DNA from: Bacillus mycoides
Lineage (GTDB): Bacteria; Bacillota; Bacilli; Bacillales; Bacillaceae_G
Length of the DNA: 64,000 bases
Direction: 5' to 3'
Assembly (NCBI RefSeq): GCF_018742245.1
Contig: NZ_CP036132.1
Span: 801,001 to 865,000 of the forward strand
The translations under genes and the position numbers were made by a program. Position 1 is the first letter of the stretch. Every line of letters begins with the position of its first letter. Positions 42,885-51,820 of the stretch are shown in pieces. Below the pieces are notes generated by a model. The model saw only the letters and a program-made list of their open reading frames with translations, was not told the origin of the DNA and did no database searches.

Positions 42885-44324
42885 TTAAACTAAGTTTAAT
42901 ACAGTTACTTTTTCACGTGTCATAGACTCGAGGCTCTTATGAATACCTTGTGCGCCCATACCTGAACCTTTTATACCGATGAATGGGAAGTGGTCAGGGC
43001 CGCGCTCTGTGCGTCCGTTAATTTGAACAGAACCAGTGTCGATTTTGTTAGCAATTGCAAACGCTTTGTTAATGTCTTTCGTGAAGACACTTGCTTGCAG
43101 ACCGAAGTCTGATTTGTTAGCAATTTCAATCGCTTGTTCGTCAGAAGAAACACGGATGATTGGAAGGATTGGGCCGAATGGCTCTTCCCAAGCAACTTTC
43201 ATTTCTTCTGTTACGTGGTCGATTAATGTTGGGTAAATTAAGTTGCGCTCACGTTTGTTACCGATAACGATTGTTGCACCTTTTTCTACAGCATCATCAA
43301 CTAAGCCTTGAACGAAGTCAGCAGATTTGTCGTCGATTAATGGGACGATTGTGCTGTCTTGTTCTGGAGATCCAACTGATAATTTAGCTACTTGCTCTTT
43401 TAATAAGTCAACAAGCTCGTCTGCTACATTTTCGTGTACAAGTACACGTTTAATAGCTGTACAACGTTGACCAGAGTAAGAGAATGCACCGCTTACGATA
43501 TGGTTTGCAGCATCTTGTAAGTCAGCATCTTCACGAACGATACCAGGGTCTTTACCACCAAGTTCTAATACAAGTGGAATCATTGCAGCTTTTTTCGCTA
43601 AATGTTTACCTGTATTTGTACCACCTGTGAACGATACCATATTGATGCCAGGATGTTCTACTAAGTAGTCACCAATTACAGAACCGCGTCCTGTAGCTAC
43701 GTTTACAAGACCTTTTGGAAGGCCAGCTTTATGAAGTGCTTCAACCATTTTAACACCGCTAATTGCACCTTGAGTTGCTGGTTTGAAGATAACAGCGTTA
43801 CCCATAATAAGTGCTGGTGCAAGTTTTGCAGCAGATAAGTTTACTGGGTAGTTAAATGGTGCGATTGCTAATACAACACCAAGTGGTGCGCGTTGGATAA
43901 TCGCAAGTTTAGATTTCGTTCCGCCAGGGAAGCTATCACCCATCATGCTTTCTCCGTGCATATGAAGAGCTTCTTCAATAGTGTAACGAATGAAGTCAGC
44001 TGTACGAACAACTTCTTTTTTCGCATCTTTATATCCTTTACCGACTTCTTTCATAATGATATCGGCAATTTCATCTTGCATATTTACGAGCTCATCAGCC
44101 CATTTATATAAATATTTTGCGCGATCTTGTAGAGAAGCTTCAGCCCATGATTTTTGAGCTTCTTTTGCAGATGCAATTGCTTCATCCACTTCTCCTTGAG
44201 TAATTGCTTGTACTTGCCCAATTACTTCGTGTAAGTATGGAGATGGAATGTCGATTGTTTGACCAGAAGAGCTTTCTCTCCATTCTCCGTTTAAATAAAA
44301 TTTGTACGTATTGCTAGTTGTCAT
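42885..44324 (-). CDS. gapN: NADP-dependent glyceraldehyde-3-phosphate dehydrogenase GapN
   Basis: This 479-residue ALDH-superfamily enzyme starts at MTTSNTYKFYLNGEWRESSS; ATG 44324 follows TAGGAGGAC. The catalytic Cys lies in FSYSGQRCTAIKRV (about 275-288), general-base Glu in LELGGKDPG (about 250). The substrate class is inferred from overall resemblance to non-phosphorylating GAPDH (PLGVVLAIAPFNYPVNLSAA). It oxidises glyceraldehyde-3-P to 3-phosphoglycerate with NADPH formation, bypassing ATP production. A near-consensus cre site lies about 90 bases upstream. Confidence 0.88.
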   Translation of the reverse strand: MTTSNTYKFYLNGEWRESSSGQTIDIPSPYLHEVIGQVQAITQGEVDEAIASAKEAQKSWAEASLQDRAKYLYKWADELVNMQDEIADIIMKEVGKGYKDAKKEVVRTADFIRYTIEEALHMHGESMMGDSFPGGTKSKLAIIQRAPLGVVLAIAPFNYPVNLSAAKLAPALIMGNAVIFKPATQGAISGVKMVEALHKAGLPKGLVNVATGRGSVIGDYLVEHPGINMVSFTGGTNTGKHLAKKAAMIPLVLELGGKDPGIVREDADLQDAANHIVSGAFSYSGQRCTAIKRVLVHENVADELVDLLKEQVAKLSVGSPEQDSTIVPLIDDKSADFVQGLVDDAVEKGATIVIGNKRERNLIYPTLIDHVTEEMKVAWEEPFGPILPIIRVSSDEQAIEIANKSDFGLQASVFTKDINKAFAIANKIDTGSVQINGRTERGPDHFPFIGIKGSGMGAQGIHKSLESMTREKVTVLNLV

Positions 44325-44411
44325 GATTAGTCCTCCTAAAATAGCAACTTGTAAGAGTGAGTATAAGGTGATTGTAGGTGGTTTGATAATATTTTTCAAA
44401 TGAAATGTTTG

Positions 44412-44425
44412 TGAAAACGATTTCT
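44412..44425. promoter_or_regulatory. Candidate catabolite-responsive element (cre) upstream of gapN
   Basis: TGAAAACGATTTCT matches the cre consensus TGWAANCGNTNWCA at all but the last base. CcpA control of gapN is inferred. Confidence 0.5.
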
Positions 44426-44554
44426 TATTATTTTTTTATTTTGTATGCCCTTTCTTACAGAAGATTCTCTTATTTCAAACTGAATTATAAGTAGAATGCA
44501 TCACTTTCATTTTTTGTGATAAAAGATTATTTTATTCTAAAGCGAAAAAAATAA

Positions 44555-44584
44555 TTGACAGAATACTCAATAAAGTTGTAAGAT
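44555..44584 (+). promoter_or_regulatory. Promoter of the bmr leader
   Basis: TTGACA (44555-44560) and TAAGAT (44579-44584), 18-base spacer, 35 bases before the leader ORF. Confidence 0.6.
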
Positions 44585-44612
44585 TATAAATGGAAAATAA
44601 ATGAAGGGGGTG

Positions 44613-44803
44613 TGCGTAATGATTGTAATCGTAAATGTAATGGGCTTAGCTCTGTTAAATGGCGGAAAACATTCATATCATTACGCAACCCGTGCGGATA
44701 TATAGGACCTTTTTGTCTTATGAGAAGCGTACGTTGCGTATATCGTAACGTACGCTTTTATGCATTCTATTGCATATCGTCAAGCGGCGGTATGCTTTTT
44801 TTT
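44613..44803 (+). promoter_or_regulatory. Ribosome-mediated transcription attenuator
   Basis: Segment 1 TGCGTAATGAT (44613-44623) is exactly complementary to segment 2 (44677-44687). Segment 2 TACGCAAC (44682-44689) is exactly complementary to segment 3 GTTGCGTA (44733-44740). Segment 3 lies in hairpin AAGCGTACGTT (44725-44735) / its complement (44747-44757), followed by TTTTA. A second terminator, GCATATCGTC (44772-44781) pairing with 44786-44795, has eight T residues. This is a classical 1:2/2:3/3:4 layout over the leader ORF. Confidence 0.7.
44619..44705 (+). CDS. BmrB-like leader peptide (28 aa)
   Basis: The peptide begins MIVIVNVMGLALLNGG and ends ATRADI, with an excellent GAAGGGGG ribosome site 9 bases upstream. 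It sits between a promoter and two terminator hairpins ahead of a BmrCD-type ABC pump. In B. subtilis bmrCD is controlled by translation of the bmrB leader: antibiotic-stalled ribosomes prevent termination. RNA segments able to pair alternately are visible (see attenuator). The peptide itself is probably only a sensor. Confidence 0.65.
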   Translation: MIVIVNVMGLALLNGGKHSYHYATRADI

Positions 44804-44952
44804 GTTTATTTTCCTCGTTACTATAAAAAATAAGAATTTGGAAGGTGGAAAAATGTGATGAAATACTGTGGTTTTCAAAATGTAAATGTGATGGATTTGG
44901 ATAGCGGATAAAGAAATGTGAATCAAATGAGAACGAGAAAGGAGAGGTTATA

Positions 44953-46713
44953 TTGTTTTCAGTATTACTAAAGTTAAGCTGGTTTTTTAGGGAGCATTGG
45001 AAAAGGTATAGTATCGCAATTGGGGTACTTTTAATTGTAAACGTGATAGAGGTAATTCCTCCGAAAGTGTTAGGAATTACAATTGATAATATTAAAACAG
45101 GAGCCTTAACGAACGAGGCGATTATGCAATATATTTTTATTTTACTTGGGGTAACGATTGGTGGGTATGTGCTTACTTTCATTTGGCAGCACCAACTATT
45201 TGGCGGTGCGTTCGTACTGGAGAAAACGATGCGTTCAAAATTTATGGGGCATTTACTCAAGATGACACCGACGTTTTATCAAAAAAACCGTACTGGCGAT
45301 TTAATGGCGAGAGCGACAAATGATTTAAAAGCAATCTCCATGACAGCTGGTTTTGGTATATTAACGCTCGTTGATTCTAGTCTATATATGCTTACAATCG
45401 TTTGTATGATGGGCTTTTCAATTAGTTGGCAGTTAACATTTGCTGCGCTTATACCGCTTCCGATTATGGCGTATGCGATGAATAGATACGGAAAGAAATT
45501 GCATGAAAGATTTACTGTCGCACAAGATGCGTTCGGAGATATGAACGATAAAGTGCTGGAATCAATTGCGGGTGTACGCGTGATTCGTGCGTACGTACAG
45601 GAGAATGCTGATCAAGAAAGGTTCCATCATTTAGGAGATGACGTATACGAGAAAAATATGAGAGTAGCAAGAATCGATGCATTATTCCAGCCGACTGTGA
45701 AAATGCTCGTCGGTCTTAGTTATTTAATTGGTTTAGTGTACGGTGCATATCTCGTATTCCAATCAAAGGTGACACTTGGTGAGCTCGTTTCTTTTAACGT
45801 CTATTTAGGGATGATGATTTGGCCGATGTTTGCAATTGGTGAATTGATTAATGTTATGCAAAGAGGAAATGCTTCGCTCGATCGTGTAAATGAAACGTTA
45901 GCTTATGAACCGGATGTAAAGAATCCGAAAGATCCAAAGGTTGTACAAGAGCCAGATTACATTCAATTTGATAACGTTACTTTTTCATATCCTTCATCAA
46001 TTGAAACAAATTTAAAAAATGTTTCGTTCTCATTAAAACAAGGAGAGACACTTGGAGTTGTTGGGAAAACAGGAAGCGGGAAAACGACGCTTGTACGTCA
46101 GCTTCTTCGTCAATATCCACTTGGAGAAGGGGATATTGCAGTTTCTGATGTGAAGCTAGATAAAATTCCGAATGATAACGTACTTGGCTGGATTGGGTAT
46201 GTACCTCAGGAACACATTTTATTTTCAAAAACAGCGAAGGAAAATATTTTATTTGGAAATAGAGAAGCGACTGAAGAAGAACTTGAAAAAGCGATTGAAA
46301 TAGCTGCGTTTAAAAAGGATTTAGAGTTTTTACCAGAAGGTTTAGAAACGCTCGTTGGGGAAAAAGGTGTTTCTTTATCAGGTGGGCAAAAGCAAAGGAT
46401 TTCGATTGCGAGGGCTGTTATTCAAAATCCGGAAATTTTAATTTTGGACGATTCTTTATCAGCTGTTGATGCTCGTACGGAAGCGGCAATTATTGAAAAC
46501 ATACGAACAGAAAGAAGCGGGAAGACGACGATTATAACGACGCATCGCTTGTCAGCTGTGCAGCACGCGGATTGGATTCTCGTTATGGATAACGGTGAAG
46601 TTATTGAAGAAGGTTCGCATGAAGCGCTCATTCGAAATGGGGGCTGGTATGCAGAGCAGTTCGACAGACAACAAGGTGAAAGTGAAAGTGCGGATAGCGG
46701 GGTGAAAATATGA
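44953..46713 (+). CDS. bmrC: Multidrug ABC half-transporter, BmrC (YheI)-like
   Basis: This 586-residue protein has a membrane domain of six helices (1-310) and an ATPase domain (about 335-575) with Walker A GKTGSGKTT, signature LSGGQKQR and Walker B ILILDDS. It uses a TTG start after GGAGAGG. Asp rather than Glu follows Walker B (DDS), consistent with the degenerate site of heterodimeric exporters. It overlaps bmrD by ATGA. The pair exports drugs. Synteny with sspB and yheD-yheA also matches the B. subtilis yhe region. Confidence 0.88.
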   Translation: MFSVLLKLSWFFREHWKRYSIAIGVLLIVNVIEVIPPKVLGITIDNIKTGALTNEAIMQYIFILLGVTIGGYVLTFIWQHQLFGGAFVLEKTMRSKFMGHLLKMTPTFYQKNRTGDLMARATNDLKAISMTAGFGILTLVDSSLYMLTIVCMMGFSISWQLTFAALIPLPIMAYAMNRYGKKLHERFTVAQDAFGDMNDKVLESIAGVRVIRAYVQENADQERFHHLGDDVYEKNMRVARIDALFQPTVKMLVGLSYLIGLVYGAYLVFQSKVTLGELVSFNVYLGMMIWPMFAIGELINVMQRGNASLDRVNETLAYEPDVKNPKDPKVVQEPDYIQFDNVTFSYPSSIETNLKNVSFSLKQGETLGVVGKTGSGKTTLVRQLLRQYPLGEGDIAVSDVKLDKIPNDNVLGWIGYVPQEHILFSKTAKENILFGNREATEEELEKAIEIAAFKKDLEFLPEGLETLVGEKGVSLSGGQKQRISIARAVIQNPEILILDDSLSAVDARTEAAIIENIRTERSGKTTIITTHRLSAVQHADWILVMDNGEVIEEGSHEALIRNGGWYAEQFDRQQGESESADSGVKI

Positions 46714-48710
46714 GTGTTTCAAAACGATTGTTTCAATATGCGATGAAAGTGAAGGGGCCGATTTTTGCAGCGATGGCGATGCTATTTGTTTTTGTTATTG
46801 CAGAACTCGCGGGTCCTTTCGTCGCAAAAACGATGATTGATGAGCATATCGTTGGAATAGAGAGGCCTTGGTATGAAACAGAAAAGAGTGAGGATGCAGT
46901 TTCATATAATGGCGCCTTTTATAAGCGAAGTGATCGCCTTGAAGAAGGTGAGAAAAAAGGGAAAGAAGTCCGAGTGATTCAAGTTGGTTTTCAGTACTAT
47001 TTTGTGCCGAATAAAATAACGCTTGAAGGAAGTCGTTCTGTTAAGGGTGATGTGCTTACAGTACAAAGTGGTAAGGCTGTGCAAGTGTATAAAACGAAAG
47101 CCTTAACGAAAGAAGAAGTATTTGCGTTTTATAAACCGGAAATAAATCGTTTACTATTACTTGGCGGTGGTTATTTCGCTTTATTAGTAGTCGTATCATT
47201 ATTTGCATACGGAAAGCAGTTCTTCTTACAGAAGGCGGCAAACAAAATTATTCAAATTATGAGGGAAGACGTCTTTTCCCATATTCAAACGTTGCCAATT
47301 CGTTATTTCGATCATTTACCAGCAGGGAAAATTGTATCGCGTGTAACGAATGATACAGAAGCGATTCGTGATTTATATGTAACAGTGCTTGCGACATTCG
47401 TCTCTAGTATCATCTATATTATCGGGATTTTCGCTGCACTATTTTTACTTGATGTAAAACTGGCGGCACTATGCTTACTTATCATCCCAATTTTAATTGT
47501 TTGGGCGATTATGTATAGAAAGTATGCGTCTGTATACAATCATAAAATGCGTTCGCGTTTATCGGATATTAACGGAACAGTGAATGAATCGATTCAAGGG
47601 ATGCCAATTATTCAAGCATTTCGTCAAGAGCGTGAAACGAAGAAGGAATTTGAAGAACTCAATGGCGATTATTTTAAATATCAAAATAAAATTTTAAATT
47701 TAAATGCAGCAACTTCGCATAATTTAGTGTCTGTATTAAGAAACATCGCTTTTACAGGTGTAATCTGGTATTTCGGTGGTGCTTCATTAAGCGCTTCGGG
47801 CATCGTTTCACTCGGGATACTATATGCTTTCGTCGATTATTTAACGAGATTATTCTCGCCAATTACGAATATGGTGAACCAACTTGCTAACTTAGAGCAA
47901 TCGCGTGTTGCATCAGAGCGTGTCTTTGAATTGCTAGAGGAAAAAGGAGAAGCAGTAGAAGAAGAACGTATGCCTCGCTTAACCGGAAATGTGAAATTCG
48001 ATAATGTTTCGTTTTCTTACAATGGAAAAGATGAAGTGTTAAAAAATATTTCTTTTGAAGCGAAACAAGGGGAGACAGTGGCACTTGTCGGCCATACTGG
48101 ATCAGGAAAAAGTTCCATTATGAATGTGCTCTTTCAGTTTTATGAATTTCAAAAAGGGAAGCTTACGATTGATGGTCACGATGTAACAGAGATGCCGAAA
48201 CAAGCAACACGTGAACATATGGGAATTGTATTGCAAGATCCGTTTTTATTTAGCGGGACAGTGGCATCCAATGTAAGCTTAGAAAATGAAAAAATTTCAA
48301 AAGATCGCATCGTAAAGGCATTACGTGATGTTGGTGCTGAAAGGTTTGCAAACAATATAGATGAAAAAATTACGGAGAAAGGAAGTACACTTTCAACCGG
48401 AGAACGTCAGCTTATATCGTTTGCTAGGGCACTTGCTTTTGATCCGGCGATTTTAATTTTAGATGAAGCGACTTCCAGCATTGATACAGAAACAGAAGCG
48501 ATGATTCAACAAGCGCTAGAAGTTGTGAAAAAAGGACGAACGACGTTTATTATCGCTCATCGTCTTTCAACAATTAAAAGTGCTGATCAAATTATTGTGC
48601 TTGATAGAGGAACGATTTTGGAAAAAGGTTCCCATGATGAATTAATGAAAAAGCGTGGGCGCTATTACGATATGTACAAAACGCAAATGGAAGGAAACCA
48701 GAGCGCTTAA
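46710..48710 (+). CDS. bmrD: Multidrug ABC half-transporter, BmrD (YheH)-like
   Basis: This 666-residue half-transporter has an extra segment of about 90 residues (about 45-135) between helices 1 and 2, typical of BmrD/LmrD. Walker A is GHTGSGKSS, Walker B ILILDEATS with catalytic Glu, and the signature motif is degenerate (LSTGERQL). It therefore supplies the active Walker B while BmrC supplies the canonical LSGGQ. Followed by a strong terminator. Confidence 0.9.
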   Translation: MSVSKRLFQYAMKVKGPIFAAMAMLFVFVIAELAGPFVAKTMIDEHIVGIERPWYETEKSEDAVSYNGAFYKRSDRLEEGEKKGKEVRVIQVGFQYYFVPNKITLEGSRSVKGDVLTVQSGKAVQVYKTKALTKEEVFAFYKPEINRLLLLGGGYFALLVVVSLFAYGKQFFLQKAANKIIQIMREDVFSHIQTLPIRYFDHLPAGKIVSRVTNDTEAIRDLYVTVLATFVSSIIYIIGIFAALFLLDVKLAALCLLIIPILIVWAIMYRKYASVYNHKMRSRLSDINGTVNESIQGMPIIQAFRQERETKKEFEELNGDYFKYQNKILNLNAATSHNLVSVLRNIAFTGVIWYFGGASLSASGIVSLGILYAFVDYLTRLFSPITNMVNQLANLEQSRVASERVFELLEEKGEAVEEERMPRLTGNVKFDNVSFSYNGKDEVLKNISFEAKQGETVALVGHTGSGKSSIMNVLFQFYEFQKGKLTIDGHDVTEMPKQATREHMGIVLQDPFLFSGTVASNVSLENEKISKDRIVKALRDVGAERFANNIDEKITEKGSTLSTGERQLISFARALAFDPAILILDEATSSIDTETEAMIQQALEVVKKGRTTFIIAHRLSTIKSADQIIVLDRGTILEKGSHDELMKKRGRYYDMYKTQMEGNQSA

Positions 48711-48718
48711 TTTTTAGA

Positions 48719-48749
48719 AGAACTTGCGATTTTCGCAAGTTCTTTTTTA
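48719..48749 (+). terminator. Terminator of bmrCD
   Basis: GAACTTGCGA and its complement with TTTT loop, then six T residues. Confidence 0.85.
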
Positions 48750-49013
48750 ATCGTATTGTCCGCTCTGAAGTTAATATATTTCACCGGTAGAAAAACTTAT
48801 AAATAAGTAAGTATTGTTTTACCTTTTTCTTTATAAATGCTATATTAAAAAATGTTACTTATTTTTTGTATGTAGCGGTATTTTTCCATTTTGTTTGATT
48901 ATGAAGAAAAAGGATAAACTAAATAAGAACATTTTCATTGAAAAATTGTTCGAAATTGCATACAATCAATATAGTTTTTAAATTCCTATCAGAATACTTG
49001 GAGGACTACTATC
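48750..49013. promoter_or_regulatory. Promoter region of the amino acid ABC operon
   Basis: This AT-rich 264-bp region ends with CTTGGAGGAC ahead of the binding-protein gene. I see no riboswitch, T-box or clear operator. Confidence 0.4.
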
Positions 49014-49811
49014 ATGAAAAAATTATTTTCAGTGCTTGCAGTAACTACATTAGCGATTGGGATTGTAGCGGGCTGCGGCAAAGAAGAGAAAAAAGATACA
49101 GCTAGTCAAGATGCGTTACAGAAGATAAAACAAAGCGGTGAGCTTGTAATTGGTACAGAAGGTACATATCCACCATTTACGTTCCACGATTCAAAGGATA
49201 AATTAACTGGATTTGACGTTGAATTAGCAGAAGAAGTTGCAAAACGTTTAGGTGTAAAACCTGTATTTAAAGAAACACAATGGGATAGTTTACTTGCAGG
49301 AGTAGATGCAAAACGTTTCGATATGGTTGCGAACGAAGTTGGTATTCGTGAAGATCGCCAAAAGAAATATGACTTCTCTAGTCCATATATTTCTTCTTCA
49401 GCAGCATTAGTTATCGCAAAAGATAAAGATAAGCCTGCTACATTTGCTGATGTAAAAGGATTAAAAGGAGCACAATCTTTAACGAGTAACTACGCAGATA
49501 TCGCTAAGAAAAACGGTGCGAATATCGAGGGTGTAGAAGGATTTAGTCAAGCAGCAGAATTATTAAGTTCTGGCCGCGTTGATTTCACAATCAATGATAA
49601 ATTATCAGTGTTAAACTATTTAGAAATGAAAAAAGATGCAAAAATTAAAATTGTAGATACAGAAAAAGAAGCATCACAAAGTGGATTCTTATTCCGTAAA
49701 GGTAGCGACAAACTTGTACAAGAAGTAAATAAAGCGTTAGAAGATATGAAAAAAGATGGTACGTACGACAAAATAACGAAAAAATGGTTCGGTGAAAATG
49801 TTTCTAAGTAG
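49014..49811 (+). CDS. Amino acid ABC transporter substrate-binding lipoprotein (cystine type)
   Basis: This 265-residue protein has a lipoprotein signal (VAGC, lipid Cys at about 21), then an SBP_bac_3 fold beginning LQKIKQSGELVIGTEGTYPP and FDVELAEEVAKRLGVKPVFK. The type-3 binding-protein family takes polar amino acids. Resemblance to TcyA/TcyJ-type cystine importers is by operon form and motifs, not proven. Ends overlapping the permease start. Confidence 0.85.
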   Translation: MKKLFSVLAVTTLAIGIVAGCGKEEKKDTASQDALQKIKQSGELVIGTEGTYPPFTFHDSKDKLTGFDVELAEEVAKRLGVKPVFKETQWDSLLAGVDAKRFDMVANEVGIREDRQKKYDFSSPYISSSAALVIAKDKDKPATFADVKGLKGAQSLTSNYADIAKKNGANIEGVEGFSQAAELLSSGRVDFTINDKLSVLNYLEMKKDAKIKIVDTEKEASQSGFLFRKGSDKLVQEVNKALEDMKKDGTYDKITKKWFGENVSK

Positions 49812-50496
49812 TGCAGTGATCTCAGATCGATTGTCTACATGGATAGATATTATGCAGACTTCCTTCTCGCCTATGCTGAAGGAAGCTGTCTTTACGACAA
49901 TTCCGTTAACGCTTATTACATTTATTATCGGTATTATACTTGCGACGTTAACAGCGCTCGCGCGTATTTCAGGTAGTCGTATTTTACAATGGATTGCTCG
50001 TATCTATGTATCTATCATTCGCGGAACGCCACTTCTTGTACAGTTATTTATTATTTTCTATGGTCTTCCAACTCTTAATATTGAGGTTGAGCCATATACA
50101 GCAGCAATTGTTGGTTTTTCATTAAATGTCGGTGCATATGCATCTGAAATTATTCGTGCTTCTATTCTTTCTATTCCGAAAGGACAGTGGGAAGCAGCTT
50201 ATACAATTGGGATGACATATCCGCAAGCATTAAAACGTGTTATTTTACCGCAAGCAACGCGTGTATCTATTCCGCCGCTTTCGAATACATTTATTAGTTT
50301 ATTGAAGGATACGTCATTAGCGTCGTTAATTTTAGTAACAGAAATGTTCCGAAAAGCGCAGGAAATTGCGGCAATGAACTATGAGTTTTTAATTGTTTAT
50401 TTTGAAGCAGGTCTAATTTATTGGGTAATTTGCTTCTTATTATCTATCGTGCAACAAATATTAGAAAAACGTTCAGAACGTTATACTCTAAAATAA
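49798..50496 (+). CDS. Amino acid ABC transporter permease (cystine type)
   Basis: This protein of about 232 residues has an N-terminal periplasmic-side segment then four to five helices (HisM-type permease: [40 protein letters not shown] is the EAA loop). GTG 49792 and ATG 49798 are both possible; ATG 49798 follows GGTGA. The gene overlaps the end of the binding-protein gene by about 14 bases, implying coupling. Confidence 0.87.
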   Translation: MFLSSAVISDRLSTWIDIMQTSFSPMLKEAVFTTIPLTLITFIIGIILATLTALARISGSRILQWIARIYVSIIRGTPLLVQLFIIFYGLPTLNIEVEPYTAAIVGFSLNVGAYASEIIRASILSIPKGQWEAAYTIGMTYPQALKRVILPQATRVSIPPLSNTFISLLKDTSLASLILVTEMFRKAQEIAAMNYEFLIVYFEAGLIYWVICFLLSIVQQILEKRSERYTLK

Positions 50497-50524
50497 CCCT
50501 TTCATAAAAGGAGTTTTTGTTTTT

Positions 50525-51259
50525 ATGATTTCAATTCAACATTTACAAAAAAGTTTCGGAGATAATACCGTACTAAAGCATATAGACTTATCAGTTGAGA
50601 AGGGTGAAGTAGTTGTTATTATCGGGCCATCTGGATCTGGTAAAACGACATTCTTACGTTGCCTCAACGTGTTAGAAACACCGAACGCTGGTAGCATTCG
50701 CATCGGTAATAAAGAGCTCGATTTCTCTCAAAAAGTATCGAAGAAAGATATTGTAAATCTTCGTACGCAAACAGGTATGGTATTCCAGCACCATAATCTA
50801 TTCCCACATTTAACAGCAATTCACAATGTAATGGAAGGGCTCGTTACAGTGAAAAAGATGGGGAAAGAAGAAGCGAAGAAAAAAGCGAACTACTTCCTTG
50901 AAAAAGTTGGTCTTGCGGATAAAGTAGACTTATATCCGTTCCAATTATCAGGTGGACAACAACAGCGCGTTGGAATCGCTCGTGCGCTTGCGATGGAGCC
51001 GGAAGTATTACTATTTGATGAGCCAACGTCAGCACTTGATCCGGAGCTAGTTCAAGAAGTTTTAAAGGTTATGAAAGAACTTGCTAAAGAAGGAATGACG
51101 ATGGTCATTGTAACGCATGAAATGCGCTTTGCTCATCAAATTGCGAACCGTGTTATTTTCATGGATGGCGGTGTCGTTGTCGAACAAGGTACACCGGAAG
51201 ATGTATTTACAAATCCAAAAGAAGAACGAACGAAGAAGTTTTTACAAATGTTGCAGTAA
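50525..51259 (+). CDS. Amino acid ABC transporter ATP-binding protein (cystine type)
   Basis: This 244-residue ATPase has Walker [10 protein letters not shown] (35-43), Q-loop [10 protein letters not shown], signature [15 protein letters not shown], Walker [15 protein letters not shown] and switch His in VTHEM. It is a typical polar-amino-acid (GlnQ/TcyC) ATPase. Third gene of the importer; terminator follows. Confidence 0.9.
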   Translation: MISIQHLQKSFGDNTVLKHIDLSVEKGEVVVIIGPSGSGKTTFLRCLNVLETPNAGSIRIGNKELDFSQKVSKKDIVNLRTQTGMVFQHHNLFPHLTAIHNVMEGLVTVKKMGKEEAKKKANYFLEKVGLADKVDLYPFQLSGGQQQRVGIARALAMEPEVLLFDEPTSALDPELVQEVLKVMKELAKEGMTMVIVTHEMRFAHQIANRVIFMDGGVVVEQGTPEDVFTNPKEERTKKFLQMLQ

Positions 51260-51267
51260 ATTAAGGA

Positions 51268-51300
51268 AGGTCTCAGGGCATATGCCCTGAGACCTTTTTG
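51268..51300. terminator. Bidirectional terminator
   Basis: AAGGTCTCAGGGCATA and its near-complement form a 15-bp stem, with T run. Confidence 0.85.
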
Positions 51301-51310
51301 CCATATATAT

Positions 51311-51514
51311 TTATTTTTGGAATCCGCCAAGGCTTTGCTCAGCCATTGCAACTAGACGTTTTGTAATTTCTCCACCAACAGAACCGTTAGCGCGAGCCGT
51401 AGAATCTGCTCCTAATTGTACACCAAATTCTTGAGCGATTTCGTACTTCATTTGATCGATTGCTGCTGTTGCACCTGGTACTACTAATTGATTGTAAGAA
51501 CTTTGGTTTGCCAT
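51311..51514 (-). CDS. Alpha/beta-type small acid-soluble spore protein (SspB-like)
   Basis: This 67-residue protein has the two SASP signatures: [20 protein letters not shown] containing the germination protease site EFGVQ/LGA, and [20 protein letters not shown]. It coats forespore DNA and protects it from UV and heat. The ATG is preceded by AAGGAGGA. A textbook sigma-G promoter lies upstream with a tRNA-like fold in the leader. Synteny with bmrCD and yheD suggests sspB. Confidence 0.95.
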   Translation of the reverse strand: MANQSSYNQLVVPGATAAIDQMKYEIAQEFGVQLGADSTARANGSVGGEITKRLVAMAEQSLGGFQK

Positions 51515-51549
51515 AGGAATATATCCTCCTTAGAGTTATAAAAGTTTTT

Positions 51550-51603
51550 TGGTTGGACTAGCTGGATTTGAACCAGATTATCGCCCCGTTTGGCGCTAAT
51601 CCA
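51550..51603 (-). ncRNA. tRNA-like minihelix with encoded CCA in the SASP leader
   Basis: Minus-strand sequence folds as an acceptor of 8 bp (TGGATTAG with CTAGTCCA), one short hairpin CGCC-AAACGG-GGCG, and a T-arm CTGG-TTCAAAT-CCAG with the canonical TTCAAAT loop, followed by A and CCA. There is no anticodon arm, so it cannot act as a normal tRNA. It lies between the sigma-G promoter and the SASP start, in the same direction. It may correspond to the tRNA-like RNA (tRNAOther) described in stationary-phase B. cereus; that identity is from memory and unproven. Confidence 0.6.
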
Positions 51604-51625
51604 TCGGTAATTAAGTTTGTACTCA

Positions 51626-51655
51626 TAGTATGGATGTTACCTAGAAAGATATACA
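51626..51655 (-). promoter_or_regulatory. Sigma-G promoter of the SASP gene and tRNA-like element
   Basis: On the minus strand TGTATA (51650-51655), a 17-base spacer and CATACTA (51626-51632) match the sigma-G consensus. Transcription would begin about 15 bases ahead of the tRNA-like fold. Confidence 0.8.
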
Positions 51656-51820
51656 AAATAATAATTTGTAAATTTTGTAAAAAATATTTCATCATTTCGT
51701 AAATTATGAAATAAGAGTAATCGTTGTATTTTTAAGAAAGAAGGCTAAACTAAGAGCAAAATCATATGCGTTTTTTCATTGTATAACCAGCCTGGCTTAC
51801 TTAACTTATGATTTGTTAAA

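Noticed and set aside
44612..44833. 73-residue plus-strand ORF overlapping the bmr attenuator
   Set aside because: It runs through both terminator hairpins in a different frame from the well-supported 28-codon leader and has no ribosome site of its own.
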